DNA of 17,065 nucleotides, taken from assembly GCA_038230595.1 (NCBI GenBank), contig JBBRMY010000043.1, positions 1 through 17,065 on the forward strand, in the 5' to 3' direction. Below the pieces are notes generated by a model. The model searched no databases and was not told the origin of the DNA. It worked only from the letters and a program-made list of their open reading frames with translations. This DNA is from JBBRMY01 sp038230595. GTDB lineage: Bacteria; Bacteroidota; Ignavibacteria; Tepidaquicellales; Tepidaquicellaceae. The position numbers and the translations under genes were made by a program. Each line of letters starts with the position of its first letter. The stretch's first letter is position 1. Below, one piece after another: positions 1 through 7,684 of this stretch.

Positions 1-357
1 AAGCGAAGCAAAAGGCACCTTTCTTTGGTTATCAGCGGCTCGGATTTCCTTGAAAATATCACGGAAACGGATAATAAAATTATTTTAAGTTTATGTATAA
101 AAGAACTATCTTTGTGCTTTAAAGGATTTGACAAGCTTAAGCTAAAAAGTTATAAGGTCATTAAAGAAAAAAGAGCAACATTTTTACCGGGAGTGAATTC
201 AGAAAAATACAGAATTAACAGCACGGGGATATTTGAGAATCTATACTTAGCAGGTGATTGGACTAATACAGGACTTCCTTCTACACTTGAAGGTGCAGTA
301 AAAAGCTCAGCAGATATATCGCAGTTTATTAAAGCAAAATATCAGAAAAATTTTTAA
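1..357 (+). CDS. HpnE-like hydroxysqualene dehydroxylase / FAD-dependent amine oxidase, C-terminal part (5' partial)
   Basis: The frame is open from the first base, so this is the last 118 codons of a longer gene whose N-terminal FAD-binding Rossmann domain lies outside the window. Near the C-terminus it reads ATFLPG, then LAGDWTNTGLPSTLEGAVKS. That is the C-terminal FAD-contacting signature of HpnE-type hydroxysqualene dehydroxylases and related phytoene-desaturase-like oxidoreductases. In the known pathway HpnE reduces hydroxysqualene to squalene for hopanoid or sterol synthesis. The GDWTxTGLPxTxEGA form fits HpnE better than CrtI. It ends 29 bases before the next gene. Family assignment is fairly sure; the exact substrate is inferred, since hpnC and hpnD would lie upstream and are not visible. 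Confidence 0.78.
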   Translation, partial: KRSKRHLSLVISGSDFLENITETDNKIILSLCIKELSLCFKGFDKLKLKSYKVIKEKRATFLPGVNSEKYRINSTGIFENLYLAGDWTNTGLPSTLEGAVKSSADISQFIKAKYQKNF

Positions 358-386
358 GCCATAAAATAAATTATAAGGAATAGTCT

Positions 387-2177
387 ATGAAAACAAATGA
401 TCAGGAAATATTGGATATTCCGGTTCTTAATCCGGAAATAAAAGAGAATATTGCAAGAGAGCAGGAGATTCAGAAAATGCTTCTCGAGGAAAGAAAAAAG
501 CTTGAAAAAGAATTCGGTGTGGCTGCAGATAAAAAAGAGCACTTCAAAAGACCATTCGAAAAAGCATTCAATAAAAAAGACAGAGCAAACACTACGATCC
601 TTTTCGGCGGTCTTACATGGAAGCATGAGAAGCTGATCAAAGGTGCGCTTGAAGGTCTCGGATATAAAACCGATTACATTCCTGTCCCTGATAAAAAAGC
701 ATTCCAGCTCGGAAAAGAGTATGGCAATAACGGTCAGTGCAATCCTACTTATTTTACAGTTGGAAATTTAGTTCAGCATCTTCAGAAGCTTGAAGAGAAG
801 GGACATGATAAGCAGGACATATTAGAAAATTTTGTATTCTTCACGGCAGGCGCATGCGGACCTTGCAGGTTCGGAATGTATGAAGCTGAATACAGACTGG
901 CTTTAAGAAACTCAGGCTTTGACGGATTCAGAGTTTTGATATTCCAGCAGACAGGCGGTCTTTCACAGGAAGAAGCAGAAGCTGGATTAGAAATGAATCT
1001 TGATTTCTTTTTAGCACTTCTAAATGCTATGATGATAGGTGATCTCATTAATGATATTGCTTACCAGATTAGACCATTCGAAGTGAACGAAGGCGAGACT
1101 GACAAAGTTCTTGATGAATCAATCGAGATGCTTTATAAAAAATTCAAAGCTAAAAAAGTTTTTGATTATAACAGCAAGCTCGGCAAGCTGATGAGTATGA
1201 TTCCTGCCAAAGATTATATAATGAAATTCGTTGAGCAGACAATAGGAAATGAGTACCTCGATACTGTAAGAGAAATTAAGAATAATTTTAATAAAATTAA
1301 GATCGACCGCACTAAGATGAAGCCTATCGTAAAGATTACAGGTGAATTCTGGGCGCAGACTACTGAGGGCGATGGTAATTTCAATATGTTCCCATTCCTT
1401 GAAAGAGAAGGAGCACAGCTTTTAGTTGAGCCGATCGCAACATGGATATTGTATATGCTTCACCAGGCTAAGTCAACTCTTAAAGATGAAAAAGGTCTTA
1501 AGCTGGAAGGCGAACTTGGAAATAAGTTATCATTCATGGAAAAGATGAAGCTGGAAAAAGATTTTAAAAAGAATATGGCTCTGCTTACTCTTGCAGAAAC
1601 TATATTTGAGCATGAGTATGACAGAATAAGAAAAGTATTTGATAATATGCCGCATGAAATAGTTGACCAGAAAGTTCTTAAAGAGCTTGCTCATCCTTAT
1701 TACAACTCCAGAGTTGAAGGCGGTGAAGGGCATCTTGAAGTAGGGAAGTCGATCTATTATACTATTCACAATCTTTGCCACATGGTTCTTTCATTAAAGC
1801 CATTCGGTTGCATGCCTTCGACTCAATCTGATGGAGTTCAGTCTGTTGTGACTTCAGCTTACAAAGATATGATATTTTTACCTATAGAAACTTCAGGTGA
1901 GGGTGATGTGAATGCGCATAGTAGAGTTCAGATGGCATTGGGAGAAGCTAAATCTAAAGCAAAGCTTGAGTATAAGGAATGTCTTGAATCAACCGGATAT
2001 ACTTTAGAAGAGATTAAGGCTTATGTTGATATGCATCCGGTACTCTCAACTCCGTTCAATAAAGTTTCTCATAGAAAAAAAATAACAGGCACTGCAGCTA
2101 ATTTTATTCTTGATGTTGCAGATCTTATGAAAACAGACGGCATTAAAGCTGTTGCAAAAGCAGCAAGTATTGCTTAA
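387..2177 (+). CDS. HgdB-like iron-sulfur protein of the 2-hydroxyacyl-CoA dehydratase / CoA-activase family
   Basis: This 596-residue soluble protein has a charged helical N-terminus (residues 1-60) and then a COG3581-like domain. Recognisable motifs are GNNGQCNPTYFTVGNL (C118), GACGPCRFGMYEAEYR (C157, C160), a GGEGHLEVGKS segment, and KPFGCMPSTQSDGV (C475). The GPCRFG.Y and PFGCMPS motifs occur in the C-terminal part of long activase/dehydratase fusion proteins; here that part is a separate gene. By family knowledge the cysteines would hold Fe-S clusters that receive a low-potential electron from the ATP-dependent activase, encoded just downstream. Whether the substrate is a 2-hydroxyacyl-CoA or something else cannot be read from the sequence. 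AAGGA at 375-379 lies 7 bases before the ATG and supports the start. The stop overlaps the next start by one base (TAATG). Confidence 0.82.
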   Translation: MKTNDQEILDIPVLNPEIKENIAREQEIQKMLLEERKKLEKEFGVAADKKEHFKRPFEKAFNKKDRANTTILFGGLTWKHEKLIKGALEGLGYKTDYIPVPDKKAFQLGKEYGNNGQCNPTYFTVGNLVQHLQKLEEKGHDKQDILENFVFFTAGACGPCRFGMYEAEYRLALRNSGFDGFRVLIFQQTGGLSQEEAEAGLEMNLDFFLALLNAMMIGDLINDIAYQIRPFEVNEGETDKVLDESIEMLYKKFKAKKVFDYNSKLGKLMSMIPAKDYIMKFVEQTIGNEYLDTVREIKNNFNKIKIDRTKMKPIVKITGEFWAQTTEGDGNFNMFPFLEREGAQLLVEPIATWILYMLHQAKSTLKDEKGLKLEGELGNKLSFMEKMKLEKDFKKNMALLTLAETIFEHEYDRIRKVFDNMPHEIVDQKVLKELAHPYYNSRVEGGEGHLEVGKSIYYTIHNLCHMVLSLKPFGCMPSTQSDGVQSVVTSAYKDMIFLPIETSGEGDVNAHSRVQMALGEAKSKAKLEYKECLESTGYTLEEIKAYVDMHPVLSTPFNKVSHRKKITGTAANFILDVADLMKTDGIKAVAKAASIA

Positions 2178-2407
2178 TGGTACTAACTTTATTTTATCTT
2201 GGCTGGACTCTTGTTTTTGTAGGATGGATCTGGCTCGTAGTTCTTGGCTTTAAGAAAACAGTTTTATGGGGAATTTTGAATCTGATTTTTTCGCCTGTTG
2301 CAGCAATAATATTTGCAATAAAATTCAAAGCTTGGATTCCTTTTGTGATATATAGTTGCGGCTTGATTATGGCTCTCTTATCTATGCGAATGGTCGTAAC
2401 ATCCTGA
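2177..2407 (+). CDS. Small membrane protein, paralogue of the next gene
   Basis: A 76-residue hydrophobic protein with about three membrane-spanning segments. Its ATG overlaps the stop of the HgdB-like gene (TAATG at 2175-2179), a hallmark of translational coupling. It aligns with the protein at 2487-2774: VGWIWLVVLGFKKTVLWGIL against VGWVMLLIKAFKDSVLWGLV, then a short loop and IIFAIKF...WIPF against LIFTIVK...WTPI. I do not recognise a named family. Its place between an Fe-S dehydratase-like protein and its activase suggests a membrane partner of that system, but this rests on context only. An antisense ORF over the same region looks like a shadow. Confidence 0.68.
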   Translation: MVLTLFYLGWTLVFVGWIWLVVLGFKKTVLWGILNLIFSPVAAIIFAIKFKAWIPFVIYSCGLIMALLSMRMVVTS

Positions 2408-2486
2408 ATTTTCTGAACTATCAATTGTTGTTGTTCTAAATTAAAATCACCTTCACAAACTAAACAAAACGAAAGGAAACAAGCAA

Positions 2487-2774
2487 ATGGGAATGGCACT
2501 TTTAGTAATTGGCGGTTTACTGGCTTTAGTCGGATGGGTAATGCTTCTGATTAAAGCTTTTAAAGATAGCGTACTTTGGGGATTAGTTGTTCTGTTCTTC
2601 TCAGGTATAGGATCGCTTATTTTCACAATTGTAAAAAAACCGGGTTGGACTCCGATTCTTCTTATGATAGTTGGTGGTGTTTTAGCTGCTATCGGTTCCG
2701 GAATGGCTGCTTCAGATGCAAACACCAATCCTCCTGCTGCATTAATACTTTTTGTATTTAATAATTTAGTTTAG
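2487..2774 (+). CDS. Small membrane protein, second tandem paralogue
   Basis: A 95-residue protein with two to three hydrophobic segments, a central FKDSVLWGLV stretch, and a Gly/Ala-rich third segment (IVGGVLAAIGSGMAAS). AAAGGA at 2472-2477, 9 bases before the ATG, is one of the clearest ribosome-binding sites in the window, so this gene is probably well translated. It is a divergent copy of the protein at 2177-2407, sharing the VGW, FK.(S/T)VLWG and W.P landmarks, so the pair probably arose by tandem duplication. It ends 13 bases before the activase start, consistent with one operon. Function unknown; a role in anchoring or assembling the neighbouring iron-sulfur system is a guess. Confidence 0.75.
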   Translation: MGMALLVIGGLLALVGWVMLLIKAFKDSVLWGLVVLFFSGIGSLIFTIVKKPGWTPILLMIVGGVLAAIGSGMAASDANTNPPAALILFVFNNLV

Positions 2775-2787
2775 TTCTAAATAACTT

Positions 2788-3192
2788 ATGACAACCGAAA
2801 AACGTGATCTGTATATAGGATTTGATGTTGGCTCTACTACTGTAAAAGCTGTAGTGATAGATATTATAACAGATAAGATCATCTGGAGCGAGTATCACAG
2901 GCATGATACCAAACAGCCTGAAAAATCTCTTGAGCTTCTGAAAAAAATTGAAACTGAATGTAATATTCAGTTCGGCGAAACGGTACATTGCTTTATTACC
3001 GGCTCCGGCGGAACGAATATAGGTAAGCATATCGGCGGAAAATTTGTTCAGGAAGTAAATGCAGTCTCTCTTGCAGTGGAAAAGTTTTATCCGAATACAG
3101 GTTCGGTTATTGAGCTCGGAGGTCAGGACGCAAAAATTATTATTTTTAAAGAAGACCCGGAAACGGGAAAGAAAAAAAGATCCCATCGATGA
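2788..3192 (+). CDS. BadF/HgdC-type CoA-dehydratase activase, N-terminal fragment of a frame-split gene
   Basis: The 134 residues are the first half of an ASKHA-fold ATPase. The phosphate-1 motif GFDVGSTTVK is at residues 11-20, TGSGGTNIGKHIGG lies in the middle, and the second phosphate motif ELGGQDAK is at residues 109-116. The protein then ends abruptly (GKKKRSHR) at a TGA. The family normally continues with an MNDKC(A/G)GTG cluster/nucleotide motif, and exactly that continues in the -1 frame at 3189. Alone this fragment lacks the Fe-S cysteines and half of the nucleotide pocket, so it is unlikely to work by itself. It is either an artefact or mutation of one gene, or the product of a slip/reinitiation arrangement (ATGA overlap at 3189-3192). 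Confidence 0.72.
   Translation: MTTEKRDLYIGFDVGSTTVKAVVIDIITDKIIWSEYHRHDTKQPEKSLELLKKIETECNIQFGETVHCFITGSGGTNIGKHIGGKFVQEVNAVSLAVEKFYPNTGSVIELGGQDAKIIIFKEDPETGKKKRSHR
3172..3178 (+). other. A7 run at the frame break of the activase gene
   Basis: Seven consecutive adenines lie in AAG AAA AAA AGA. One additional A, or a -1 slip on the lysine codons, would give ...GKKKKIPSMNDKCAGGTG..., the normal family sequence joining both ORFs into about 1210 residues. The residues KIPS encoded just upstream of the second ATG in its own frame look like real family sequence, which supports an originally continuous gene. Candidate explanations are a homopolymer miscount, a real frameshift mutation, transcriptional slippage, or a programmed -1 shift. 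A canonical X XXY YYZ heptamer is not in phase. Confidence 0.7.
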
Positions 3193-6100
3193 ATGATAAA
3201 TGCGCCGGAGGTACCGGCGCAGTTATCGATAAGATTAATGCCAAATTAAAGATACCTACCGAAGAACTTTGCAACATGGGTTACGTCGGAAAAAGACTTC
3301 ATCCTGTTGCCGGTAAATGTGGTGTTTTTGCTGAAACAGATATCAACGGTCTTCAGAAATCTGGAGTACCCGCAGATGAGCTGATGGCTTCACTTTTTGA
3401 GTCAATTATTCAGCAAAATATCTCAGTATTAACACGTGGTCATACTTTAAGACCGGAAGTCTTACTGCTAGGCGGACCTAACACTTACATCCAGGGCATG
3501 AAGGAATGCTGGAGAGAGAATATCCCAAAGATCTGGAAGGAAAGAAACATTGTAATTCCTGAAGGAGTTGACCCAAAATCACTCATTAAAGTACCGGAAA
3601 ACGCTCAGTATTTTGCTGCAATCGGTGCAATAGAATATGGCAAGGAAGAGGAACTGACAGTCGGTGTTTACAAAGGCTGGAAGGGTCTCGAGTATTATAT
3701 TAATGTTGGAAGAGAGCTTGAAAAGAAATTACTTTCAGGCGGTGCAACCACAGGTCTTTCAAAAGATGATGAAGAGTTAAGAGAGTTTAAAATAAAGCAT
3801 TCAGTTGAAAAGTTTATTCCTGCTAAGTTTGAAAAAGGGCAGGTTGTTCAGGGATTTATCGGTATTGACGGTGGATCGACTTCTACAAAAGCTGCTTTAA
3901 TATCTTTAGACAAGCAGGTTTTAATAAAGTCATACCAGCTTTCAAAAGGCAATCCGATTGAAGATACAATTGAAATTCTTCAAAAGCTTGAAGAGCAGGT
4001 AACTGCTCAGGGGGCCACTCTGGAAATTCTTGGAGTCGGTACAACAGGTTATGCAAAGGATATTTTAAAAGAAGTTCTGCATGCAGATGTTGCATTGGTA
4101 GAGACAGTTGCTCACACCCAAGCGGGCTTACATTTTTATCCTGATACTGATGTCATTTGTGATGTTGGCGGACAGGATATAAAAATTATAATTTTAAATC
4201 AGGGAAGAGTTGTTGATTTCAAGTTGAACACTCAGTGTTCGGCTGGTAATGGATATTTTCTTCAGTCAACTGCACAGGGATTCGGCTATACAGTAGAAGA
4301 GTTTGCTGACAAAGCATTTGCCGCAAAGACTTATCCGCGATTCGGATATGGCTGTGCAGTGTTTATGCAATCTGATATTGTGGATTTTCAGAGACAAGGC
4401 TGGAAAGCTGAAGAGATAATGGCAGGGCTTGCAAACGTTCTTCCGAAAAATATATGGCTCTACGTTTCACAGATTCCTAATCTTGCAAAGCTCGGTTCAA
4501 ATTTTGTATTACAGGGCGGCACTCAGCATAATTTAGCTGCTGTAAAAACTCAGGTAGATTTTATTGAAGAAAGATTTAAAGGTTCAGGAATTACTCCGAA
4601 TGTTTTTGTTCATAAGCATACTGGTGAAGCCGGAGCTATTGGCTGCGGAATAGAAGCATGCAGAATTTATCATAACGGTCATCGTACTTCTTTCATCGGT
4701 CTTGAAAGTGTATCACAGATACTTTTTAAAACTACTCGCGACGAAAAAACCAGATGTTACTTCTGCAAGAATAAATGTCTGAGAACATTTATCGATGTTA
4801 AAGTTGATATTAAAGGAGAGAATGCTGAAGCAGAAAAGAAGGCATTCCTTGAGCTTGATGTAATTGATCCTGCATTGATCGTTAACCCAAAATCGAAAGT
4901 TGCAATTGGAGAGGGAACTCAAAGACTTATCATAGCTACATGTGAAAAAGGAACTGTTGAAGATATTGCAGATATGAAAGATATCAAGGCTGAACTTGAT
5001 GCAATGAAAAATGCAAACCCGAATATTATTGATGAAGCTGCTAAGAGAGCATTCACTTCTTTCAAGCCTGAGATCGTAAAAGATACAGTAGGTGATAAAC
5101 CAAAAGGCTTGTTTGCAAAGTCAGCAGATATTGAAAAATGGATCACAAGAAAAGATCTTTTAGAGAAACGTGAAAAGATAGTTATTGGAATTCCGAGACT
5201 ATTGAATATGTATCAGCATACGCCATTTTTTACAGCTTATTTTGAATCATTAGGCGTTAAGTCCGGAAATATTGTTTATTCAGAATATACAAGCGAAGAA
5301 ATGTATAAAGCAGGGGCTAAAAGAGGCAGTATTGACCCTTGTTTTCCTTCTAAGGTAGCTATTCCTCATATACATAACCTGATTTATGTACAGAATAAAA
5401 AGAAAAAGATAGATATCATCTTTGCTCCTATAGTAGATACCATGCCTTCCGATCTTGAATACGCACAAGCCCACACAGCATGTCCGACTATCACAGCAAC
5501 TATTGAGGCAGCTAAAGCCGCATTTACAAAAGAAGGTGATCTATTCAAAGAAGCAGGAATATTTTATTCAGGACCATTCATTCAGCTATTTACTCCACAG
5601 CTTACTGACAGGCAATTGTTCAAAGAGTTCAAAGATATACTTGGTCTATCAGAAGAAGAAAATTACAAGGCTGTTGAAGAAGGATATAAAGCTTACTATA
5701 AGTTTGTGAATGAGATGAAGTCATTGGCAAAGAATGCATTGACAAATTTAGAGAATGAAGATAAGATCGGAATTGTAATTCTTGCCAGACCATATCATAA
5801 TGATCCGGGGATCAATCATGAAATTCTCGAGGAATTCCAGAAGGCAGGATATCCTGTATTTTTCCAGGATGCTCTTCCTACAGATCCCGAAACCCTTGAT
5901 AATTTATTCGGGGAAGAAATAAAGTCTGGTCTTATACGCTCGGCATTTGATATTAATGATGTCTGGAAAAATTCTTATTCAGAAAATACTTCACGAAAAG
6001 TATGGGCAGCAAAATATACTGCACGTCATCCGAATTTAGTTGCTCTTGAACTTTCATCATTTAAGTGTGGTCACGATGCGCCAATTTATACGGTAGTTCA

Positions 6101-6419
6101 GGAAATTGTTGAAAATTCCGGAACGCCGTATTTTTCATTCAAAGATATTGACGAGAATAAGCCTACAGGTGCTATCAAGATAAGGATTGAGACTATATGC
6201 TATTTCTTAAAAAGATATCGTGAAGACATGGTTACAAAGAAAAACAAAGTGATGACGATAGAAGAGAAGATGAAAGAATATGAAATGAAATTAAGAAAGC
6301 AATTAGAGCTTCAGGACTTTTTGAAACAAAATGAAAAAAAGCCTGTTGAGATCAGCACAGACGCAGTGAAGATCGAGATTCCAATTAAATTACGAAAAAG
6401 AGAGAAAGCAGAAGCATAG
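3189..6419 (+). CDS. Double-BadF CoA-dehydratase activase with DUF2229 region, main fragment of a frame-split gene
   Basis: This 1076-residue protein completes the first ASKHA domain (MNDKCAGGTG with C5; GKCGVFAETD with C44). It then carries a second complete BadF domain from about residue 222: GIDGGSTSTK at 225, DVGGQDIK near 323, NTQCSAGNG with C350, and GCAVFMQSD with C389. In HgdC-type activases such cysteine pairs bind the shared [4Fe-4S] cluster, and both domains keep theirs. After that come a CxxCxxxC motif (C523, C526, C530), a DUF2229-like domain (about 690-790, with DPCFPSK C718 and HTACPT C765), an HgdB-like RPYHNDPG region, FKCGHDA (C960), and a charged helical tail. The expected job is ATP-driven low-potential electron transfer to an Fe-S partner, probably the HgdB-like protein encoded upstream. 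ATG 3189 overlaps the preceding TGA, but the native start is probably at 2788. Confidence 0.85.
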   Translation: MNDKCAGGTGAVIDKINAKLKIPTEELCNMGYVGKRLHPVAGKCGVFAETDINGLQKSGVPADELMASLFESIIQQNISVLTRGHTLRPEVLLLGGPNTYIQGMKECWRENIPKIWKERNIVIPEGVDPKSLIKVPENAQYFAAIGAIEYGKEEELTVGVYKGWKGLEYYINVGRELEKKLLSGGATTGLSKDDEELREFKIKHSVEKFIPAKFEKGQVVQGFIGIDGGSTSTKAALISLDKQVLIKSYQLSKGNPIEDTIEILQKLEEQVTAQGATLEILGVGTTGYAKDILKEVLHADVALVETVAHTQAGLHFYPDTDVICDVGGQDIKIIILNQGRVVDFKLNTQCSAGNGYFLQSTAQGFGYTVEEFADKAFAAKTYPRFGYGCAVFMQSDIVDFQRQGWKAEEIMAGLANVLPKNIWLYVSQIPNLAKLGSNFVLQGGTQHNLAAVKTQVDFIEERFKGSGITPNVFVHKHTGEAGAIGCGIEACRIYHNGHRTSFIGLESVSQILFKTTRDEKTRCYFCKNKCLRTFIDVKVDIKGENAEAEKKAFLELDVIDPALIVNPKSKVAIGEGTQRLIIATCEKGTVEDIADMKDIKAELDAMKNANPNIIDEAAKRAFTSFKPEIVKDTVGDKPKGLFAKSADIEKWITRKDLLEKREKIVIGIPRLLNMYQHTPFFTAYFESLGVKSGNIVYSEYTSEEMYKAGAKRGSIDPCFPSKVAIPHIHNLIYVQNKKKKIDIIFAPIVDTMPSDLEYAQAHTACPTITATIEAAKAAFTKEGDLFKEAGIFYSGPFIQLFTPQLTDRQLFKEFKDILGLSEEENYKAVEEGYKAYYKFVNEMKSLAKNALTNLENEDKIGIVILARPYHNDPGINHEILEEFQKAGYPVFFQDALPTDPETLDNLFGEEIKSGLIRSAFDINDVWKNSYSENTSRKVWAAKYTARHPNLVALELSSFKCGHDAPIYTVVQEIVENSGTPYFSFKDIDENKPTGAIKIRIETICYFLKRYREDMVTKKNKVMTIEEKMKEYEMKLRKQLELQDFLKQNEKKPVEISTDAVKIEIPIKLRKREKAEA

Positions 6420-6468
6420 TAATATTTTCTGTTTAATATTTTTAAAAAATTTAACATTTTATCCCCCG

Positions 6469-6924
6469 ATGAAAAAGTGTTTTACCGTTTTAATATTTTT
6501 TATTTTTATCGCAGCCTTCCAGTCTTCAAATGCCCAGAGTTACTTTGTTCCAACCGCACAGACTTATGTTAATGGAAAAAGCTTTGATCAGAATACAGAT
6601 GCATCTTCCTATACAGGAAGATATGAAGGAGCTTCAGAGACTTTTGAGTCGAATTACGTTTTTGATGTAGCTCAGAATGGGAGTAAGCTGAATATTATTG
6701 TGAATTACAGTTACACTCAGGATGGCGGTGAAACATGGACAACTGAAGCATATAAGTTCGATAATGTTGGTGTTGATGAAGGACATTTCTATATAGGATT
6801 AGATGGTAATGAGCAGTTTAGATTTGTAACGGCAAGTTATAAGCCATATAAAAGTAAGAAAAAAGTTACAAGATATGGTATTATAATGGAAGAATACAAA
6901 ATGTTTGCTGAAAGAACTGAATAA
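6469..6924 (+). CDS. Secreted hypothetical protein
   Basis: The 151 residues begin with a clear signal peptide (KK, hydrophobic core LIFFIFIAAF, probable cleavage after SSNAQ near residue 23). The mature part is polar and aromatic, with alternating short hydrophobic stretches (YVFDVA, KLNIIVNYSYT, FYIGLDG, FRFVTASY) that suggest a small beta-sheet or barrel fold. I recognise no named family. No good ribosome-binding site precedes the ATG, only a C-rich ATCCCCCG. It starts 49 bases after the activase in the same direction and may be read from the same transcript, although a functional link is not evident. Confidence 0.72.
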   Translation: MKKCFTVLIFFIFIAAFQSSNAQSYFVPTAQTYVNGKSFDQNTDASSYTGRYEGASETFESNYVFDVAQNGSKLNIIVNYSYTQDGGETWTTEAYKFDNVGVDEGHFYIGLDGNEQFRFVTASYKPYKSKKKVTRYGIIMEEYKMFAERTE

Positions 6925-6971
6925 GCATTTTAAAAATATATTTTCTTTTCAAACCTAAACAAAAAAAACAA

Positions 6972-7598
6972 ATGAAAAAAAACTCCCTTCTTGTATTTGT
7001 TGTAATGCTCGCATTCTTAATTTCCGGCTGCGGAAAGAAAGAGACAACATCAACAACTTCTAAAGATACAAAGACAACAACTACAGATACTAAAACAACT
7101 ACAACTGACAAAAAGAAAACAGAAGTAAAAAAATCAACAGAGCCTAAAAAAGAAATAAAAGCTGAAACACCTCCAAGCTGGACAAGACTGACATCATCAG
7201 ATGGCAAAATGCAGTACAGCCTTCCTTCTGCATGGACAATAACAGAAAACTCTAAAACCAAATTAGCAACTTTAAGCCCTGACAGCACTATGGGAGCTAC
7301 TGTAATTGAGTTCGGTAATGACAAATTATCCGCCGATGACCTTCTTGGATTAGCGCTTGCTGATTTTGATTTCAATCCGGAAGGCGAAGCTCACTATGTA
7401 CAGCTTGGTGATATCGAAGCTTACTATGTTGGTGCAGTCGGAAAGATCAACGGACAGGATATGTCAATGCTTATCATGTCAGGAATTGACGCAAGCAGCA
7501 ACGCAAATTATGTTGTATATGCATATACACCAACAGCATCCTATGACAAAAATGCAAAAACAATTGAAGAAATTTTATTCAGTGTAGATTTTAAATAA
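6972..7598 (+). CDS. Lipoprotein with Thr/Lys-rich linker and PsbP/Mog1-like domain
   Basis: The 208 residues start with a type II signal peptide whose lipobox is LISGC (lipidated cysteine at residue 20). A low-complexity linker rich in T, K and D (about residues 23-70) probably spans from the membrane anchor to the folded domain. The folded part (about 72-208) runs from SWTRLTSSDGKMQYSLPSAW to the terminal IEEILFSVDF. The W.......G....LP..W opening and the closing hydrophobic helix/strand resemble PsbP/Mog1-like small alpha/beta domains; that assignment is tentative. The gene lies 47 bases after the previous secreted protein and ends just before a strong terminator, so it is probably the last gene of the + strand cluster. 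Confidence 0.78.
   Translation: MKKNSLLVFVVMLAFLISGCGKKETTSTTSKDTKTTTTDTKTTTTDKKKTEVKKSTEPKKEIKAETPPSWTRLTSSDGKMQYSLPSAWTITENSKTKLATLSPDSTMGATVIEFGNDKLSADDLLGLALADFDFNPEGEAHYVQLGDIEAYYVGAVGKINGQDMSMLIMSGIDASSNANYVVYAYTPTASYDKNAKTIEEILFSVDFK
7065..7106 (+). repeat. Two tandem 21-base units encoding DTKTTTT
   Basis: Two adjacent 21-base units each encode D-T-K-T-T-T-T inside the linker of the lipoprotein, followed by DKKK. The units differ at silent positions (for example ACA/ACT), so the peptide repeat is better conserved than the DNA. This fits a flexible, hydrophilic spacer. Confidence 0.6.
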
Positions 7599-7620
7599 GA
7601 CTTTTAATTATCTAAAACAA

Positions 7621-7654
7621 AAAGCCGCTGCAAGTAATTGCAGCGGCTTTTTTT
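7621..7654 (+). terminator. Strong rho-independent terminator, probably bidirectional
   Basis: AAAGCCGCTGCAA (7621-7633) pairs perfectly with TTGCAGCGGCTTT (7638-7650) across a GTAA loop, and seven T's (7648-7654) follow. Read on the - strand, the hairpin is followed by TTGTTTT, so it can also serve the convergent gene ending at 7685. Confidence 0.93.
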
Positions 7655-7684
7655 ATTATCTGGATTTTCTGTTTTAGTTAGAAC

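Noticed and set aside
2194..2728. Two antisense ORFs opposite the small membrane proteins
   Set aside because: The + strand proteins are paralogous and have coupling or ribosome-binding signals; the antisense products show no motif and no similarity to each other beyond what the duplication forces.
3171..3180. Canonical -1 slippery heptamer (A AAA AAG) at the activase frame break
   Set aside because: In the zero frame the run is AAG AAA AAA AGA, so the heptamer is out of phase for tandem slippage. Only P-site slippage on AAA or polymerase slippage on A7 remains plausible.
2758..3186. Antisense 142-codon ORF on the - strand
   Set aside because: It mirrors the start of the activase, whose + strand translation has unmistakable ATPase motifs.
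6881..7375. Antisense 164-codon ORF on the - strand
   Set aside because: It is the reverse complement of the Thr/Lys-rich lipoprotein gene, giving a Val/Ser-rich low-complexity shadow; the + strand product has a lipobox and a folded domain.
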